Assembly (NCBI RefSeq): GCF_937910895.1
Contig: NZ_CALEMI010000160.1
Location: forward strand, 62,001-126,000
Reading direction: 5' to 3'
From: an uncultured Dokdonia sp.
GTDB taxonomy: Bacteria; Bacteroidota; Bacteroidia; Flavobacteriales; Flavobacteriaceae
Length of the DNA stretch: 64,000 nucleotides
Shown here: positions 25,108-33,706 of the stretch, one piece after another
Layout of the letters: each line of letters opens with the position of its first letter
How positions within the stretch are numbered: position 1 is the stretch's first letter
Translations under genes and position numbers: made by a program
Notes under the pieces: generated by a model
What the model was told of the DNA's origin: nothing
Seen by the model: only the letters and a program-made list of their open reading frames with translations
The model's database searches: none

Positions 25108-26094
25108 TTATTTAAGATTTTTTATTGATTTTTCAACCAATGCTTTGGTTAGGTTAATCCCTTCTTTAGGGTCTTCCAAAGGACCTTCATACTCTACACC
25201 TACATATCCTTTAAAACCTGAGTCTTTCACAATTTGCATAATGCGAGGATAATCTAATTTTGTTTCATTTCCATTCTCGTCAAAATTATATGATTTTGCA
25301 GAAACTCCTTTTGCATACGGCATCAATTCTTCCATTCCTTTATACGTATCATATTCTTCTACACACGGAGCTCCCCATCGTTCTCCGCCTTCTCTTTTTA
25401 CACAGAAATTCCCAAAGTCAGGAAGCGTTCCTACATATTCCATATCTACTTCCTTCATTACTGCGGCTAGTTTTGCAGCATCACTAGACCATCCACCATG
25501 GTTTTCTATGAGGATACTAACGCCTTTGGTTTTTCCATATTCGGCAAGCTCTTTAAGAGAGGCTACAGATATGGTATGCCATTTTTCTGGATCTAATTCT
25601 CCAAATAGATTCGCTCTGATGGAATGAGCTCCCATTAATGCAGCGGCATCCATCCATATTTTATGTGTTTTGATGGCTTCTGCACGTTTTGTAGGATCTG
25701 GATCTGCGAGTTCTCCATCATTATCTACCATCAATAATACATTTTGCATTCCAGCTGCGTCACTACGCTTCTTAAGTTCTGCAGCAAGTGCCATTACTGT
25801 TTCTCTGTAGTTAGCTTTATCTTGTACCTGAGGATATAATTGGGTCACATATTCAAGCCCTGTGTATCCTAAGTCTTTTGCGATCACGGCAAAATCCATA
25901 GGATCCATAGATCCATCTAAAAATGGCTTATGTAACGACCATTGCGCTAACGAATACTTAAAGTCATTGTTTGCAGTCATAAGGTCTGTTTTTGCTACTT
26001 CTTTTTGAGTGTTTTCATCTTCTATTTTTACTTCATTTTTACAAGAAATAAGAGTAGAAACACATACTAATGCAATCGTAAAATAATTTTTCAT
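25108..26094 (-). CDS. Exported sugar isomerase/epimerase-like lipoprotein
   Basis: 328 aa. Signal KNYFTIALVCVSTLISC with a lipidation Cys at about 19, then a xylose-isomerase-like TIM barrel: FKYSLAQWSLHKPF, LGYTGLEYVTQLYPQ, ILIENHGGWSSDAAKLAAVM, TLPDFGNFCVK and GYVGVEYEGPLEDPKEG. The catalytic-type Glu and Asp positions are kept. It would act in the periplasm. It is first in the (-) operon, divergent from the GMC oxidoreductase gene with a 166-base shared control region. Confidence 0.88.
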   Translation of the reverse strand: MKNYFTIALVCVSTLISCKNEVKIEDENTQKEVAKTDLMTANNDFKYSLAQWSLHKPFLDGSMDPMDFAVIAKDLGYTGLEYVTQLYPQVQDKANYRETVMALAAELKKRSDAAGMQNVLLMVDNDGELADPDPTKRAEAIKTHKIWMDAAALMGAHSIRANLFGELDPEKWHTISVASLKELAEYGKTKGVSILIENHGGWSSDAAKLAAVMKEVDMEYVGTLPDFGNFCVKREGGERWGAPCVEEYDTYKGMEELMPYAKGVSAKSYNFDENGNETKLDYPRIMQIVKDSGFKGYVGVEYEGPLEDPKEGINLTKALVEKSIKNLK

Positions 26095-26186
26095 GGAGTT
26101 CTGATTAATTAAGTCCGTACTATAACGTTTTCGCTCGTAAATAACTGTTAAATCTACGGTTTGACTAAGTTAGTCTTTTTTTAAAA

Positions 26187-26219
26187 TTGACAAAAAACAA
26201 CTTAAAATTTATATATTTG
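26187..26219 (+). promoter_or_regulatory. Promoter for the GMC oxidoreductase operon
   Basis: TTG at 26187-26189 and TATATTTG at 26212-26219 are separated by 22 bases, a good fit to the Bacteroidota TTG-N-TAnnTTTG consensus. The start codon lies 41 bases further on. Confidence 0.65.
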
Positions 26220-26260
26220 GTAAAATAGATCACAATTTTTTTTCATAAACACATATTATA

Positions 26261-27964
26261 GTGAATATAGTTACAGAAAACGAAACCTACGATGCGATTG
26301 TTGTAGGTTCAGGAATCAGTGGTGGGTGGGCTGCTAAAGAGCTATGCGAAAACGGTTTGAAAACCCTTGTCCTTGAAAGAGGTCGCATGGTAAAACACAT
26401 AGAAGATTATCCAACCATGTACAATGACCCTTGGGATTCTAAATTTAAAGGAGAAAACCCTCGTGAGATAAATGCTCGTTATGAGAAACAATCACGCACA
26501 GGATATGTTCACAAAGCAGAACGCAGACACTTTTTTGTAGATGATATAGATCATCCTTATAATGAAACGAAACGTTTTGACTGGATACGTGGATATCACG
26601 TAGGAGGGCGTTCTCTTATGTGGGGAAGACAGAGTTATCGCTTGTCTGATATCGATTTTGAAGCTAATAAAAAAGAGGGTATCGCTGTAGACTGGCCTAT
26701 CCGCTATAAAGATATTTCACCTTGGTATGATAAAGTAGAAGAATACATCTCTGTTTCTGGAGAAAATTTAGGTCTGGAAGTTTTACCAGACGGCAAATTC
26801 TCTCCACCTATGGAATTGAATTGTGTAGAAGAAGTTCTCAAAAAGAACATGGCACAAAATTATAAAGATGGACGTCTGCTTACTATAGGGCGCGTTGCTC
26901 ATATTACAGGAGCCAAAACGTATGACGGTCGTTCTGCTTGTCAATTTAGAAATAGATGTATGAGAGGGTGTCCGTTTGGAGGCTATTTCTCGAGTAACTC
27001 TTCTACGCTTCCTGCTGCTGAACGTACAGGAAATATGACACTTCGTCCATTCTCTATCGTCACCGAAGTGATGTACGATGAAAAGACTGGAAAAGCAACA
27101 GGCGTAAGAGTGACAGACCAAGAGACGATGGAAAAGCTAGAGTATAAAGCGAAAGTAATTTTTCTCTGCGCATCGGCTATTGCAAGTGCAAGTATCTTAA
27201 TGCAGTCTAAAAGTGAGCGTTTCCCTAATGGAATGGGTAATGATTCTGGAGAACTCGGACATAATTTAATGGATCATCACTTTAAGGCAGGAGCAACTGC
27301 AAAATGGGATGGTGACAAAGACAAGTATTATAAAGGACGTCGTCCTAATGGTATCTATATTCCTCGTTTTAGAAATATAGGAGGCGAGACAGATCAAGCT
27401 ACTTTCAAGAGAGGGTACGGATATCAAGGAGGTGCTGGTCGTGGAGACTATCAACCTCAAATTGCAGAAGCAGGTTATGGCGCAGGACTTAAAAAAGCAA
27501 TTCAAGAGCCAGGTGGATGGACCATCGGACTTATGGGCTTTGGAGAATGTCTTCCATACCATGAGAATAAAATGACACTAGACTACAATGACCTTGACAA
27601 ATGGGGATTACCCAAAGTCAACTTTGATGCAGAGTGGAAAGAAAATGAATGGGAAATGCGTAAAGATATGATTGCAAGTGCAAAGGATATGCTTGAAAAA
27701 GCTGGATTCACAGACATACAGCCAATGGATGATCCAAGTGCTCCAGGAAATGGTATTCATGAAATGGGAACGGCTCGTATGGGTCGTGACCCTAAAACAT
27801 CTGTTTGTAATGGGAATAACCAGTTACACGCAGTTCCTAATGTTTATGTAACAGATGGTGCCTTTATGACCTCAGCAAGTTGTGTAAACCCTTCACTTAC
27901 GTATATGGCATTTACTGCACGTGCTGCAAATCACGCTGCTGCCCAACTTAAAAAAGAAGCATAA
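26261..27964 (+). CDS. GMC family oxidoreductase (FAD-dependent sugar dehydrogenase)
   Basis: 567 aa, GTG start. The FAD-binding motif VVGSGISGGWAAKELCENG is at about 15-33, and VLERG follows. The GMC-specific C-terminal block contains HEMGTARMG (about 505) and NVYVTDGAFMTSASCVNPS with the active-site His/Asn region. Family members oxidise sugars or alcohols; paired with a gluconate-2-dehydrogenase subunit-3-like protein they act as periplasmic sugar 3-dehydrogenases. There is no signal of its own, so export may be by hitch-hiking with the Tat-signal partner encoded two bases later. Confidence 0.92.
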   Translation: MNIVTENETYDAIVVGSGISGGWAAKELCENGLKTLVLERGRMVKHIEDYPTMYNDPWDSKFKGENPREINARYEKQSRTGYVHKAERRHFFVDDIDHPYNETKRFDWIRGYHVGGRSLMWGRQSYRLSDIDFEANKKEGIAVDWPIRYKDISPWYDKVEEYISVSGENLGLEVLPDGKFSPPMELNCVEEVLKKNMAQNYKDGRLLTIGRVAHITGAKTYDGRSACQFRNRCMRGCPFGGYFSSNSSTLPAAERTGNMTLRPFSIVTEVMYDEKTGKATGVRVTDQETMEKLEYKAKVIFLCASAIASASILMQSKSERFPNGMGNDSGELGHNLMDHHFKAGATAKWDGDKDKYYKGRRPNGIYIPRFRNIGGETDQATFKRGYGYQGGAGRGDYQPQIAEAGYGAGLKKAIQEPGGWTIGLMGFGECLPYHENKMTLDYNDLDKWGLPKVNFDAEWKENEWEMRKDMIASAKDMLEKAGFTDIQPMDDPSAPGNGIHEMGTARMGRDPKTSVCNGNNQLHAVPNVYVTDGAFMTSASCVNPSLTYMAFTARAANHAAAQLKKEA

Positions 27965-27965
27965 G

Positions 27966-28607
27966 ATGAACAGAAGACAAGTACTCAAAAATTTAGGATT
28001 AGGAGCGACAGCATTGGTTGCTACGCCTACCATATTAAGCTTATTACAAAGTTGTACTAACGAGCCAGAGTTTATCCCTTCCTTCTTAACTAAAGAAGAG
28101 GGACATGCCCTACGTCGTATGGTTGATTTAATCATCCCTTCTGATGAGGCTATTCCTGGAGCTGTAGATGTAGGCGTGCATCAGTTTATAGATAGTTACT
28201 GGGATCAGGTGGCTACGCTTGAAAATCAGTCACAAATCAAATTAGGTTTTAGCGCATTAGCAAGTCAGTTTCAAACGACGTTTAATAAGCCATTAGGTGA
28301 AGGAAAAGATGAAGATTTTGATCAACTATTGACAAAATATTTGAAATCTACCATAGAACAAGAACAAGCATACGAAAAAAAGCTAGGAGCGTTTTATCAA
28401 GCTTATCAAAATAACAAATCTACGGTACCTGATCCAGATGCTGGTTCATACTCTCTTGTACAGAATATACGTGGTATGACTATTTGGGGTTGGAAAACCT
28501 CTGAAGAAATTGGAGAAAATGTACTCGCTTATGAGCCTATCCCAGCACAACAAATAGGATGTCTTCCTGTGAGTGAAGCTACTGGAGGAAAAGCATATTC
28601 TTTATAA
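27966..28607 (+). CDS. Gluconate 2-dehydrogenase subunit 3 family protein (Tat-exported)
   Basis: 213 aa from the ATG at 27966, one base after the GMC stop. It has a Tat-type signal, NRRQVLKNLGLGATALVATP, and then the family block FIPSFLTKEEGHALRRMVDLIIPSDEAIPGAVD and IWGWKTSEEIGENVLAYE. It is the small partner of a GMC-type dehydrogenase and probably carries the large subunit through the Tat pathway. A Cys at the end of the signal (LLQSC) could also be lipidated. Confidence 0.9.
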   Translation: MNRRQVLKNLGLGATALVATPTILSLLQSCTNEPEFIPSFLTKEEGHALRRMVDLIIPSDEAIPGAVDVGVHQFIDSYWDQVATLENQSQIKLGFSALASQFQTTFNKPLGEGKDEDFDQLLTKYLKSTIEQEQAYEKKLGAFYQAYQNNKSTVPDPDAGSYSLVQNIRGMTIWGWKTSEEIGENVLAYEPIPAQQIGCLPVSEATGGKAYSL

Positions 28608-28608
28608 A

Positions 28609-28628
28609 ATTCCCGCGCAGGCGGGAAT
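28609..28628. repeat. REP-like hairpin ATTCCCGC-GCAG-GCGGGAAT
   Basis: Perfect eight-base arms with a four-base loop one base after the stop of the Tat subunit gene. A likely mRNA-stabilising or attenuating hairpin. Confidence 0.75.
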
Positions 28629-28690
28629 CTTCTTATAAAGTGAAGGCAAGAATTACATATATAATTAACTTTTGTGATGGTTTGGACGAG

Positions 28691-28710
28691 ATATCCGCCT
28701 TCGCGGATAT
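28691..28710. repeat. REP-like hairpin ATATCCGC-CTTC-GCGGATAT
   Basis: Perfect eight-base arms, four-base loop, eleven bases before the start of the next gene. Third hairpin of this build in the sugar locus. Confidence 0.75.
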
Positions 28711-28721
28711 GAAAACATAGT

Positions 28722-29666
28722 ATGGACAGAAGAAAATTTATACAAAAAGGAGCTCTTACGGGTTCCTTTTTGTCTTTAGGAGGATTAGGTGTATACGCGA
28801 TGGGAGATGTGGCTGATTACGCTTTCGCGAAAGCGCACTCAGATAAACACTCATTTAATCTAAAGTATGCTCCTCATATCGGGATGTTTAAAGCACATGC
28901 CGGCGACGACCCTATTGCACAACTTGATTTTATGGCTTCTCAAGGATTTATTGCTTTTGAAGACAATGAGATGCGTAATCGTCCTGTGGAGCAGCAAGAA
29001 GCGATGGCAAAAACCATGGCAACCCACGGAATGACGATGGGCGTTTTTGTCGCTCATAAAATCTATTGGACAGAACCCAACCTTGCCAGCGGGAAAAAAG
29101 CATGGCGTGATGAGTTTTTGGCAGATATCAAAAGTTCTGTTGCAGTTGCAAAACGTGTAAACGCCAAATGGATGACCGTAGTGCCTGGTCATGTAGATTT
29201 ACGGCAAAATGTGGCGTATCAAACAGCAAATGTCATAGAGGCGCTTAAACAAGCCTCTAGCATCCTAGAACCGCACGGAATTACCATGGTTCTTGAACCT
29301 TTAAATTTCAGAAACCATCCTGGGCTTTTCTTATCAGAATCGCCACAAGCGTATCAAATATGTAAAGCGGTAAATAGTCCGTCTTGTAAAATTTTATTTG
29401 ATATCTACCATCAGCAAATTCAGGAAGGAAATCTACTTCCTAATATTGAACAATGTTGGGATGAGATTGCCTATTTTCAAATAGGTGACAACCCGGGACG
29501 TAATGAGCCTACCTCTGGAGAAATTAACTATAAAAACGTATTTAAATACATTCACAGCAAAGGATTTAAAGGGGTTCTAGGCATGGAACACGGAAACTCT
29601 ATAGATGGTAAAGTGGGAGAACAACGTGTGATTGATGCGTATATAGAGAGTGATCAGTTTTTGTAG
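28722..29666 (+). CDS. Tat-exported TIM-barrel isomerase (hydroxypyruvate isomerase-like)
   Basis: 314 aa. Twin-arginine signal DRRKFIQKGALTGSFLSLGG, then a TIM barrel with KYAPHIGMFKAHAGDD, GMTMGVFVAHKIYW, ITMVLEPLNFRNHPGLFLS and KILFDIYHQQIQEG, which match the Hyi/sugar isomerase family with its Glu and Asp metal ligands. It acts in the periplasm, downstream of the GMC/Tat pair in the same direction. A dispersed palindrome copy encodes AFAKA at about residues 34-38, just after the signal peptide. Confidence 0.9.
   Translation: MDRRKFIQKGALTGSFLSLGGLGVYAMGDVADYAFAKAHSDKHSFNLKYAPHIGMFKAHAGDDPIAQLDFMASQGFIAFEDNEMRNRPVEQQEAMAKTMATHGMTMGVFVAHKIYWTEPNLASGKKAWRDEFLADIKSSVAVAKRVNAKWMTVVPGHVDLRQNVAYQTANVIEALKQASSILEPHGITMVLEPLNFRNHPGLFLSESPQAYQICKAVNSPSCKILFDIYHQQIQEGNLLPNIEQCWDEIAYFQIGDNPGRNEPTSGEINYKNVFKYIHSKGFKGVLGMEHGNSIDGKVGEQRVIDAYIESDQFL
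28821..28834. repeat. Dispersed palindrome GCTTTCGCGAAAGC, copy 7 (inside CDS)
   Basis: In-frame copy at the junction between Tat signal and mature domain, reading AFAKA. Confidence 0.85.
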
Positions 29667-29688
29667 TGCATATTTTTAAACTTTGTAA

Positions 29689-29724
29689 AAAAAAAGCAGC
29701 TTTTTTAAGAAAGTTGCTTTTTTT
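29689..29724 (+). terminator. Intrinsic terminator after the Tat isomerase gene
   Basis: An A-rich arm ending GCAGC pairs with GTTGC followed by seven Ts; one G-T pair in the stem. Confidence 0.75.
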
Positions 29725-29941
29725 ATGGGTTCTATTTGTCTGCTATAATTAAGTAATAATGACGAAGCATTATTCATGGACATTAAACAAAAAAATAAGT
29801 CCTTTATATATCTCATGATTAAAAGTATATGTAAGTGTTAAAAATTGTGTATTTCATCGAAAAAGACTACAAATGTTAATATTTTTAAACAAGTATTCTC
29901 ATACATTGTTGCACTATTAATAACAAAACAAACTATTTATT

Positions 29942-31171
29942 ATGAAGATTAATTTTTTTAAATACACAATGCTTACTGCATTAGGTGTTGTAGTAATTGG
30001 CTGTCAGCCAGACAGTGTCGATGAGGGAACTATAGAAAACGCAGCTTTTGAGTTGCAGGTTGAAACGGTATCTGGAGACAACATTACACCTATAGAAGGC
30101 AGTTATGTCATTGTATATAAAGACATCAATAATAGAATGCCAGTTTTATCTAAAACGAGTTCTATACAAGAATATAAAACACAGATTACCAATAGAAAGA
30201 ATATGTTCATTAGTGAATTTTCTAACATTGGGCTTAAAGAAGAAAACATCAAAGCTACCTACGGGTATACTTTTAATGGATTTGCTGCAGAGTTATCTGA
30301 CGCACAACTTAATGATTTAAGAAAAGATCCACGTGTACATAGCATCGAACAAGATTTTACTATCAAGGCAAAGCCAGGTGGTGGAAATGGAGGCGGTGGA
30401 TCTCCTGCTCAAGTAACTCCTTATGGAACAACAAGAGTAGGTGGCGGTACAACGACTTCATCTAACACAGCTTGGGTTATTGATAGTGGTATTGACTTAA
30501 CACATCCTGATTTAAATGTTGATATTGCTCGTAGTATTTCATTTCTTACAGGTTCTCCATCTAATCAATCTCCAAATGATCAAAACGGTCACGGAACACA
30601 TGTAGCAGGAACGATTGCTGCAATAGATAATAATATAGGTTCTGTTGGGGTTGCACCAGGAAGTACTGTGGCAGCTGTAAGAGTTTTAGACAGAAGAGGA
30701 AGCGGTTCTAACTCTGGAGTTATTGCAGGTGTAGATTACGTAGCTGCAAATGGATCTAATGGTGATGTTGCTAACATGAGTTTAGGTGGAGGTATTTCTA
30801 CTGCTCTTGATAATGCTGTGATTTCTGCGGCTTCTACAGGAGTTAAGTTTGTACTTGCTGCTGGAAATGAGTCTCAAGATGCTAACAATTCTTCTCCAGC
30901 AAGAGCAAATGGGAATAATGTATATACGATCTCTGCCATGGATATCAATGATAACTTTGCATACTTCTCAAATTATGGATCTCCAGTAGATTATTGTGCT
31001 CCAGGTGTTGCTGTATTTTCTACTTGGAAAGGTGGAGGATATAACACCATAAATGGTACATCTATGGCAGCGCCACACGCTGCGGGTGTTCTTTTATTAG
31101 GGAATGCTTCTACAAGTGGATTTGTAAATAATGACCCTGATGGTTCTCCAGATCCTATCATCCATTTATAA
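29942..31171 (+). CDS. Subtilisin-like serine protease (S8) lipoprotein
   Basis: 409 aa. Signal FFKYTMLTALGVVVIGC with a lipidation-type Cys, an I9 inhibitor prodomain (about 45-140, GSYVIVYKDINNRMPV to RVHSIEQDF), a Gly-rich linker, and the S8 catalytic domain. The triad is complete: Asp about 181 in VIDSGIDLTHPDL, His about 217 in NGHGTHVAG and Ser about 373 in NGTSMAAPHAAG, with the oxyanion Asn in AAGNES. It ends soon after the catalytic Ser block, without the T9SS tail common in larger flavobacterial subtilases. The region 29725-29941 holds no recognisable gene. Confidence 0.93.
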   Translation: MKINFFKYTMLTALGVVVIGCQPDSVDEGTIENAAFELQVETVSGDNITPIEGSYVIVYKDINNRMPVLSKTSSIQEYKTQITNRKNMFISEFSNIGLKEENIKATYGYTFNGFAAELSDAQLNDLRKDPRVHSIEQDFTIKAKPGGGNGGGGSPAQVTPYGTTRVGGGTTTSSNTAWVIDSGIDLTHPDLNVDIARSISFLTGSPSNQSPNDQNGHGTHVAGTIAAIDNNIGSVGVAPGSTVAAVRVLDRRGSGSNSGVIAGVDYVAANGSNGDVANMSLGGGISTALDNAVISAASTGVKFVLAAGNESQDANNSSPARANGNNVYTISAMDINDNFAYFSNYGSPVDYCAPGVAVFSTWKGGGYNTINGTSMAAPHAAGVLLLGNASTSGFVNNDPDGSPDPIIHL

Positions 31172-31193
31172 GGTTTTAAATTCATATAATAAA

Positions 31194-31227
31194 AAAAAGA
31201 GGTTGTCTAAAAAGGCAACCTCTTTTT
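31194..31227 (+). terminator. Intrinsic terminator after the subtilisin gene
   Basis: AAAAAGAGGTTG (31194-31205) pairs exactly with CAACCTCTTTTT (31216-31227). Confidence 0.85.
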
Positions 31228-31657
31228 GATGTTAACGTGAATTCGACATAAATAATTGGTTAATTTTTCAAGATGATTATGCTAAAAATTTGCGCAGTTA
31301 ACTCAAAATCAAATATTTGTTCACTTTCTTTGCTTATCTAAAGAAAACAGAATCAAAATAAAAGACGCTTTTTATGCGTGTGATTTCTATTTCAGTTATA
31401 GGAACTTATGAATCTTCGATTTCTTAGGTATTTTTTCCAAGGCTTTAAAAATTTTTAACACAAACACCTTTTTATACTAGAGAAAAAGAAGAAAACTTAT
31501 TTCGAACTAACGTGATTTTAGATAAAGACAAATCTGAAAATTTAATGACTTATTAGTCATAAAGGACAAAAATCTATGAAAGATAACGTTGGTAAATAGC
31601 GTTATTAATACCTATATAAGAAGTGATGGATTCTTGTAAAAATCATTTAAATCCATC
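31228..31657. other. 430-base AT-rich stretch without a gene
   Basis: No convincing ORF, tRNA or promoter pair. It contains one short palindrome, ATGACT-tatt-AGTCAT at 31545-31560, without a T-tail. Nothing else stands out. Confidence 0.6.
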
Positions 31658-32158
31658 TTATTCAACATTGTATTTTCTTTTAAAGTCTTGAGCCTTCAGT
31701 ACTATATAAATACTATACAGTAAACAACCTACTATAATTATTTTATATATAATTCCTTTTAAAACTAATTCTGGATCAATAATATAGTAAAGAGCGTTGA
31801 TTCCTATCATAAAAACGAGTGGAATAATTGTAAACACTAATGGATTTTTACGGATGAAAATTCCACATGTTATAAATATTACAAAAAAAATAAAGTCTAA
31901 AATTGAATTTACTATATAAACAATCCCTATGAGTGAATGCATTACCAAGAGCATGAGATTAAATCCCCCAATAAAATAAAAAAGCTGTTGGATTTTTTTT
32001 ATAGTAGTATCTGAGTCTATTAAAACTCCTTTCGTACTTATGAATTTTCCTATATGAATTGCTCTTTCTTTTTCAGTACCATTAAAAGGGAAAGCACATA
32101 TATTACAAGTATCTAGACTCTTGATATGTTCTTTGTTACAAGCAGGACAAATAATCAT
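31658..32158 (-). CDS. Zinc-ribbon membrane protein, unknown function
   Basis: 166 aa. The N-terminus has a four-cysteine zinc-ribbon pattern (CPAC near 4-7, CNIC near 17-20). Three or four hydrophobic segments follow between about 55 and 150. Family not recognised. The start shares ATGA with the azurin stop codon, so it is coupled to azurin, which is an odd pairing of a cytoplasm-facing ribbon with a periplasmic copper protein. Confidence 0.75.
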   Translation of the reverse strand: MIICPACNKEHIKSLDTCNICAFPFNGTEKERAIHIGKFISTKGVLIDSDTTIKKIQQLFYFIGGFNLMLLVMHSLIGIVYIVNSILDFIFFVIFITCGIFIRKNPLVFTIIPLVFMIGINALYYIIDPELVLKGIIYKIIIVGCLLYSIYIVLKAQDFKRKYNVE

Positions 32159-32664
32159 TCCACAATAAATTTCCCTCTCATCAAACCTGAATGCCCTGGA
32201 AAACTACAGATAAAATCATAGGTTCCTGGAGCTGGAGCTGTAAACGTAACGCTGGTTGATTGTCCGCCTCCTATCATTTTGGTATGTGCGATCACATTTT
32301 TACCTCCTTCAGGAATCCAATCTGATTTTTCTCCAGCAGCAGCTGCTTTGGCAGAAAAAGCAGGAATAGCAATCCCAGGTTTTAGTAACACAAAATTATG
32401 TCCCATCACCTTAATGTCTATCTTTCCTGTATGAAGTAACGTAAGTGTCACTTCCTGACCTGCCTTTACCCTAAACTCTTTCTTATCAAATTGCATAAGG
32501 TCATTGCCTGAAAGTGCCAAATTTACTTTAGAGTTATCTTCCTTTTTCTCAGTTTTAGCACCTCCTATTTTTACGCCTTCCTTTTTTTCTTCTTTTGTAT
32601 CACCCCCGCAACTTACTAATAAGCTAATAAGAGCAAACGCCATTAAAATTCGTGTCATTTTCAT
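32155..32664 (-). CDS. Azurin-like blue copper lipoprotein
   Basis: 169 aa from the ATG at 32664, with a lipoprotein signal KMTRILMAFALISLLVSC and an acidic KKEEK linker. The cupredoxin domain has the first copper His in MGHNFVLL (about 100), and the C-terminal ligand set CSFPGHSGLMRG (Cys, His, Met). A periplasmic electron carrier. I rejected an open extension to 32802 because it runs into the yheT-like gene and hides the signal peptide. Confidence 0.93.
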   Translation of the reverse strand: MKMTRILMAFALISLLVSCGGDTKEEKKEGVKIGGAKTEKKEDNSKVNLALSGNDLMQFDKKEFRVKAGQEVTLTLLHTGKIDIKVMGHNFVLLKPGIAIPAFSAKAAAAGEKSDWIPEGGKNVIAHTKMIGGGQSTSVTFTAPAPGTYDFICSFPGHSGLMRGKFIVE

Positions 32665-32713
32665 TTTTAAGTCATTTAAATATAGAATATCGAAGATAAC
32701 AAACTTCCTTATT

Positions 32714-33706
32714 TTACTCGACTGTTTCTGTAAAAAAGTCGAATGCACGTAACTCGCTGTAATAAAAATCACCTGATTTATAAAACCCAACGTGTCCTCC
32801 ATGCTCAGGTATTTCTAAAAAAAGAGACTTCGAAGAAGTGGCATAGTCATGCGGGTAACAATGTCCGTGTAAAAAAGAATCGTTTTTTGCATTTAAAATG
32901 AATGTAGGAATTCTAATTTCAGGAAGAAATTCAAAACTACTTGCTTTTTCATAATAGTCTAACGCATTTTTAAACCCATGCGCAGGCGCTGTGTAGACAT
33001 CATCAAAATCTTTTAATGTCTTTATCGTACGATAAATTTCTAGAGTCATTTCTTCTGGAAATTTTACCATCTTCTTACGATACTTACTTCTTAAATCCAC
33101 AAGAAAGGAGGTGCGATATACCCAATTTTCTTTGTGATTTAACTGCTCAAGAGATGCTTTTAAATCTACGGGAACACCCACGGTAGCCATGGCTTTTACT
33201 TGAGAAGGAATGTCTTTTTTTTCTCCAGCATATTTGAGCAATGCATTTCCTCCTAAACTAACCCCATATAAGAAGATATTGGTATAGATATCTCGCTCTG
33301 TAATACGTTGAATCACAAAACGTATATCGTCTGTCTCACCACTGTGATATGAACGATATAACCGATTATCACTACCGCTACACCCTCTAAAATTCACAGA
33401 AGCTACGTCGTATCCCTTTTGTGTAAGTAATTTTGCCATCGCGAGCATATAGGTACGTTGCGCATTTCCTTCTAGCCCATGAAAAAGTAAAGCTACGTTT
33501 TTTGTACGCTCCTGCCTGCCGGCGAGGCGGGTTCGCGAAATCGGATACGACCAATCTATATCCAGAAAATCTCCATCTGGTAATTCAATGCGTTCTCGAT
33601 CTTGATGTACCCCTTTTACCTGCCTAATTTTTGCAGAATAAATCGTAGAGAAATGTGTGTTTTTAAAGAGGCCGTTTGCACGAAACTCAGACGTTATTAA
33701 TGGCAT
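32714..33706 (-). CDS. YheT-type alpha/beta hydrolase
   Basis: 330 aa. Motifs: VALLFHGLEGNAQRTYMLAMA, GYDVASVNFRGCSGSDNRLYRSYHSG, the nucleophile elbow YGVSLGGNALLKYAG (Ser about 149) and a C-terminal PEHGGHVGF carrying the catalytic His. This is the YheT/COG0429 family of esterase-like hydrolases. Residues 59-65 (TRLAGRQ) are encoded by a 21-base palindromic insertion that splits a copy of the dispersed palindrome; it keeps the frame. It ends just before the bestrophin-like gene begins on the same strand. Confidence 0.92.
   Translation of the reverse strand: MPLITSEFRANGLFKNTHFSTIYSAKIRQVKGVHQDRERIELPDGDFLDIDWSYPISRTRLAGRQERTKNVALLFHGLEGNAQRTYMLAMAKLLTQKGYDVASVNFRGCSGSDNRLYRSYHSGETDDIRFVIQRITERDIYTNIFLYGVSLGGNALLKYAGEKKDIPSQVKAMATVGVPVDLKASLEQLNHKENWVYRTSFLVDLRSKYRKKMVKFPEEMTLEIYRTIKTLKDFDDVYTAPAHGFKNALDYYEKASSFEFLPEIRIPTFILNAKNDSFLHGHCYPHDYATSSKSLFLEIPEHGGHVGFYKSGDFYYSELRAFDFFTETVE
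33505..33540. repeat. Dispersed palindrome split by a 21-bp second element
   Basis: TACGCT (33505-33510) and TTCGCGAAA (33532-33540) are the two parts of the usual palindrome. Between them, 33511-33531 hold a 21-base inverted repeat beginning CCTGCCTGCCGG. Removing it restores an almost perfect palindrome and keeps the yheT frame. The copy at 48971 is built the same way. Confidence 0.75.

Noticed and set aside
27266-27562. ORF opposite the GMC oxidoreductase
   Set aside because: A shadow of a strongly coding gene, Ser/Cys-rich as typical for antisense frames.
32665-32802. N-terminal extension of azurin
   Set aside because: It would hide the lipoprotein signal and overlap the yheT-like gene.
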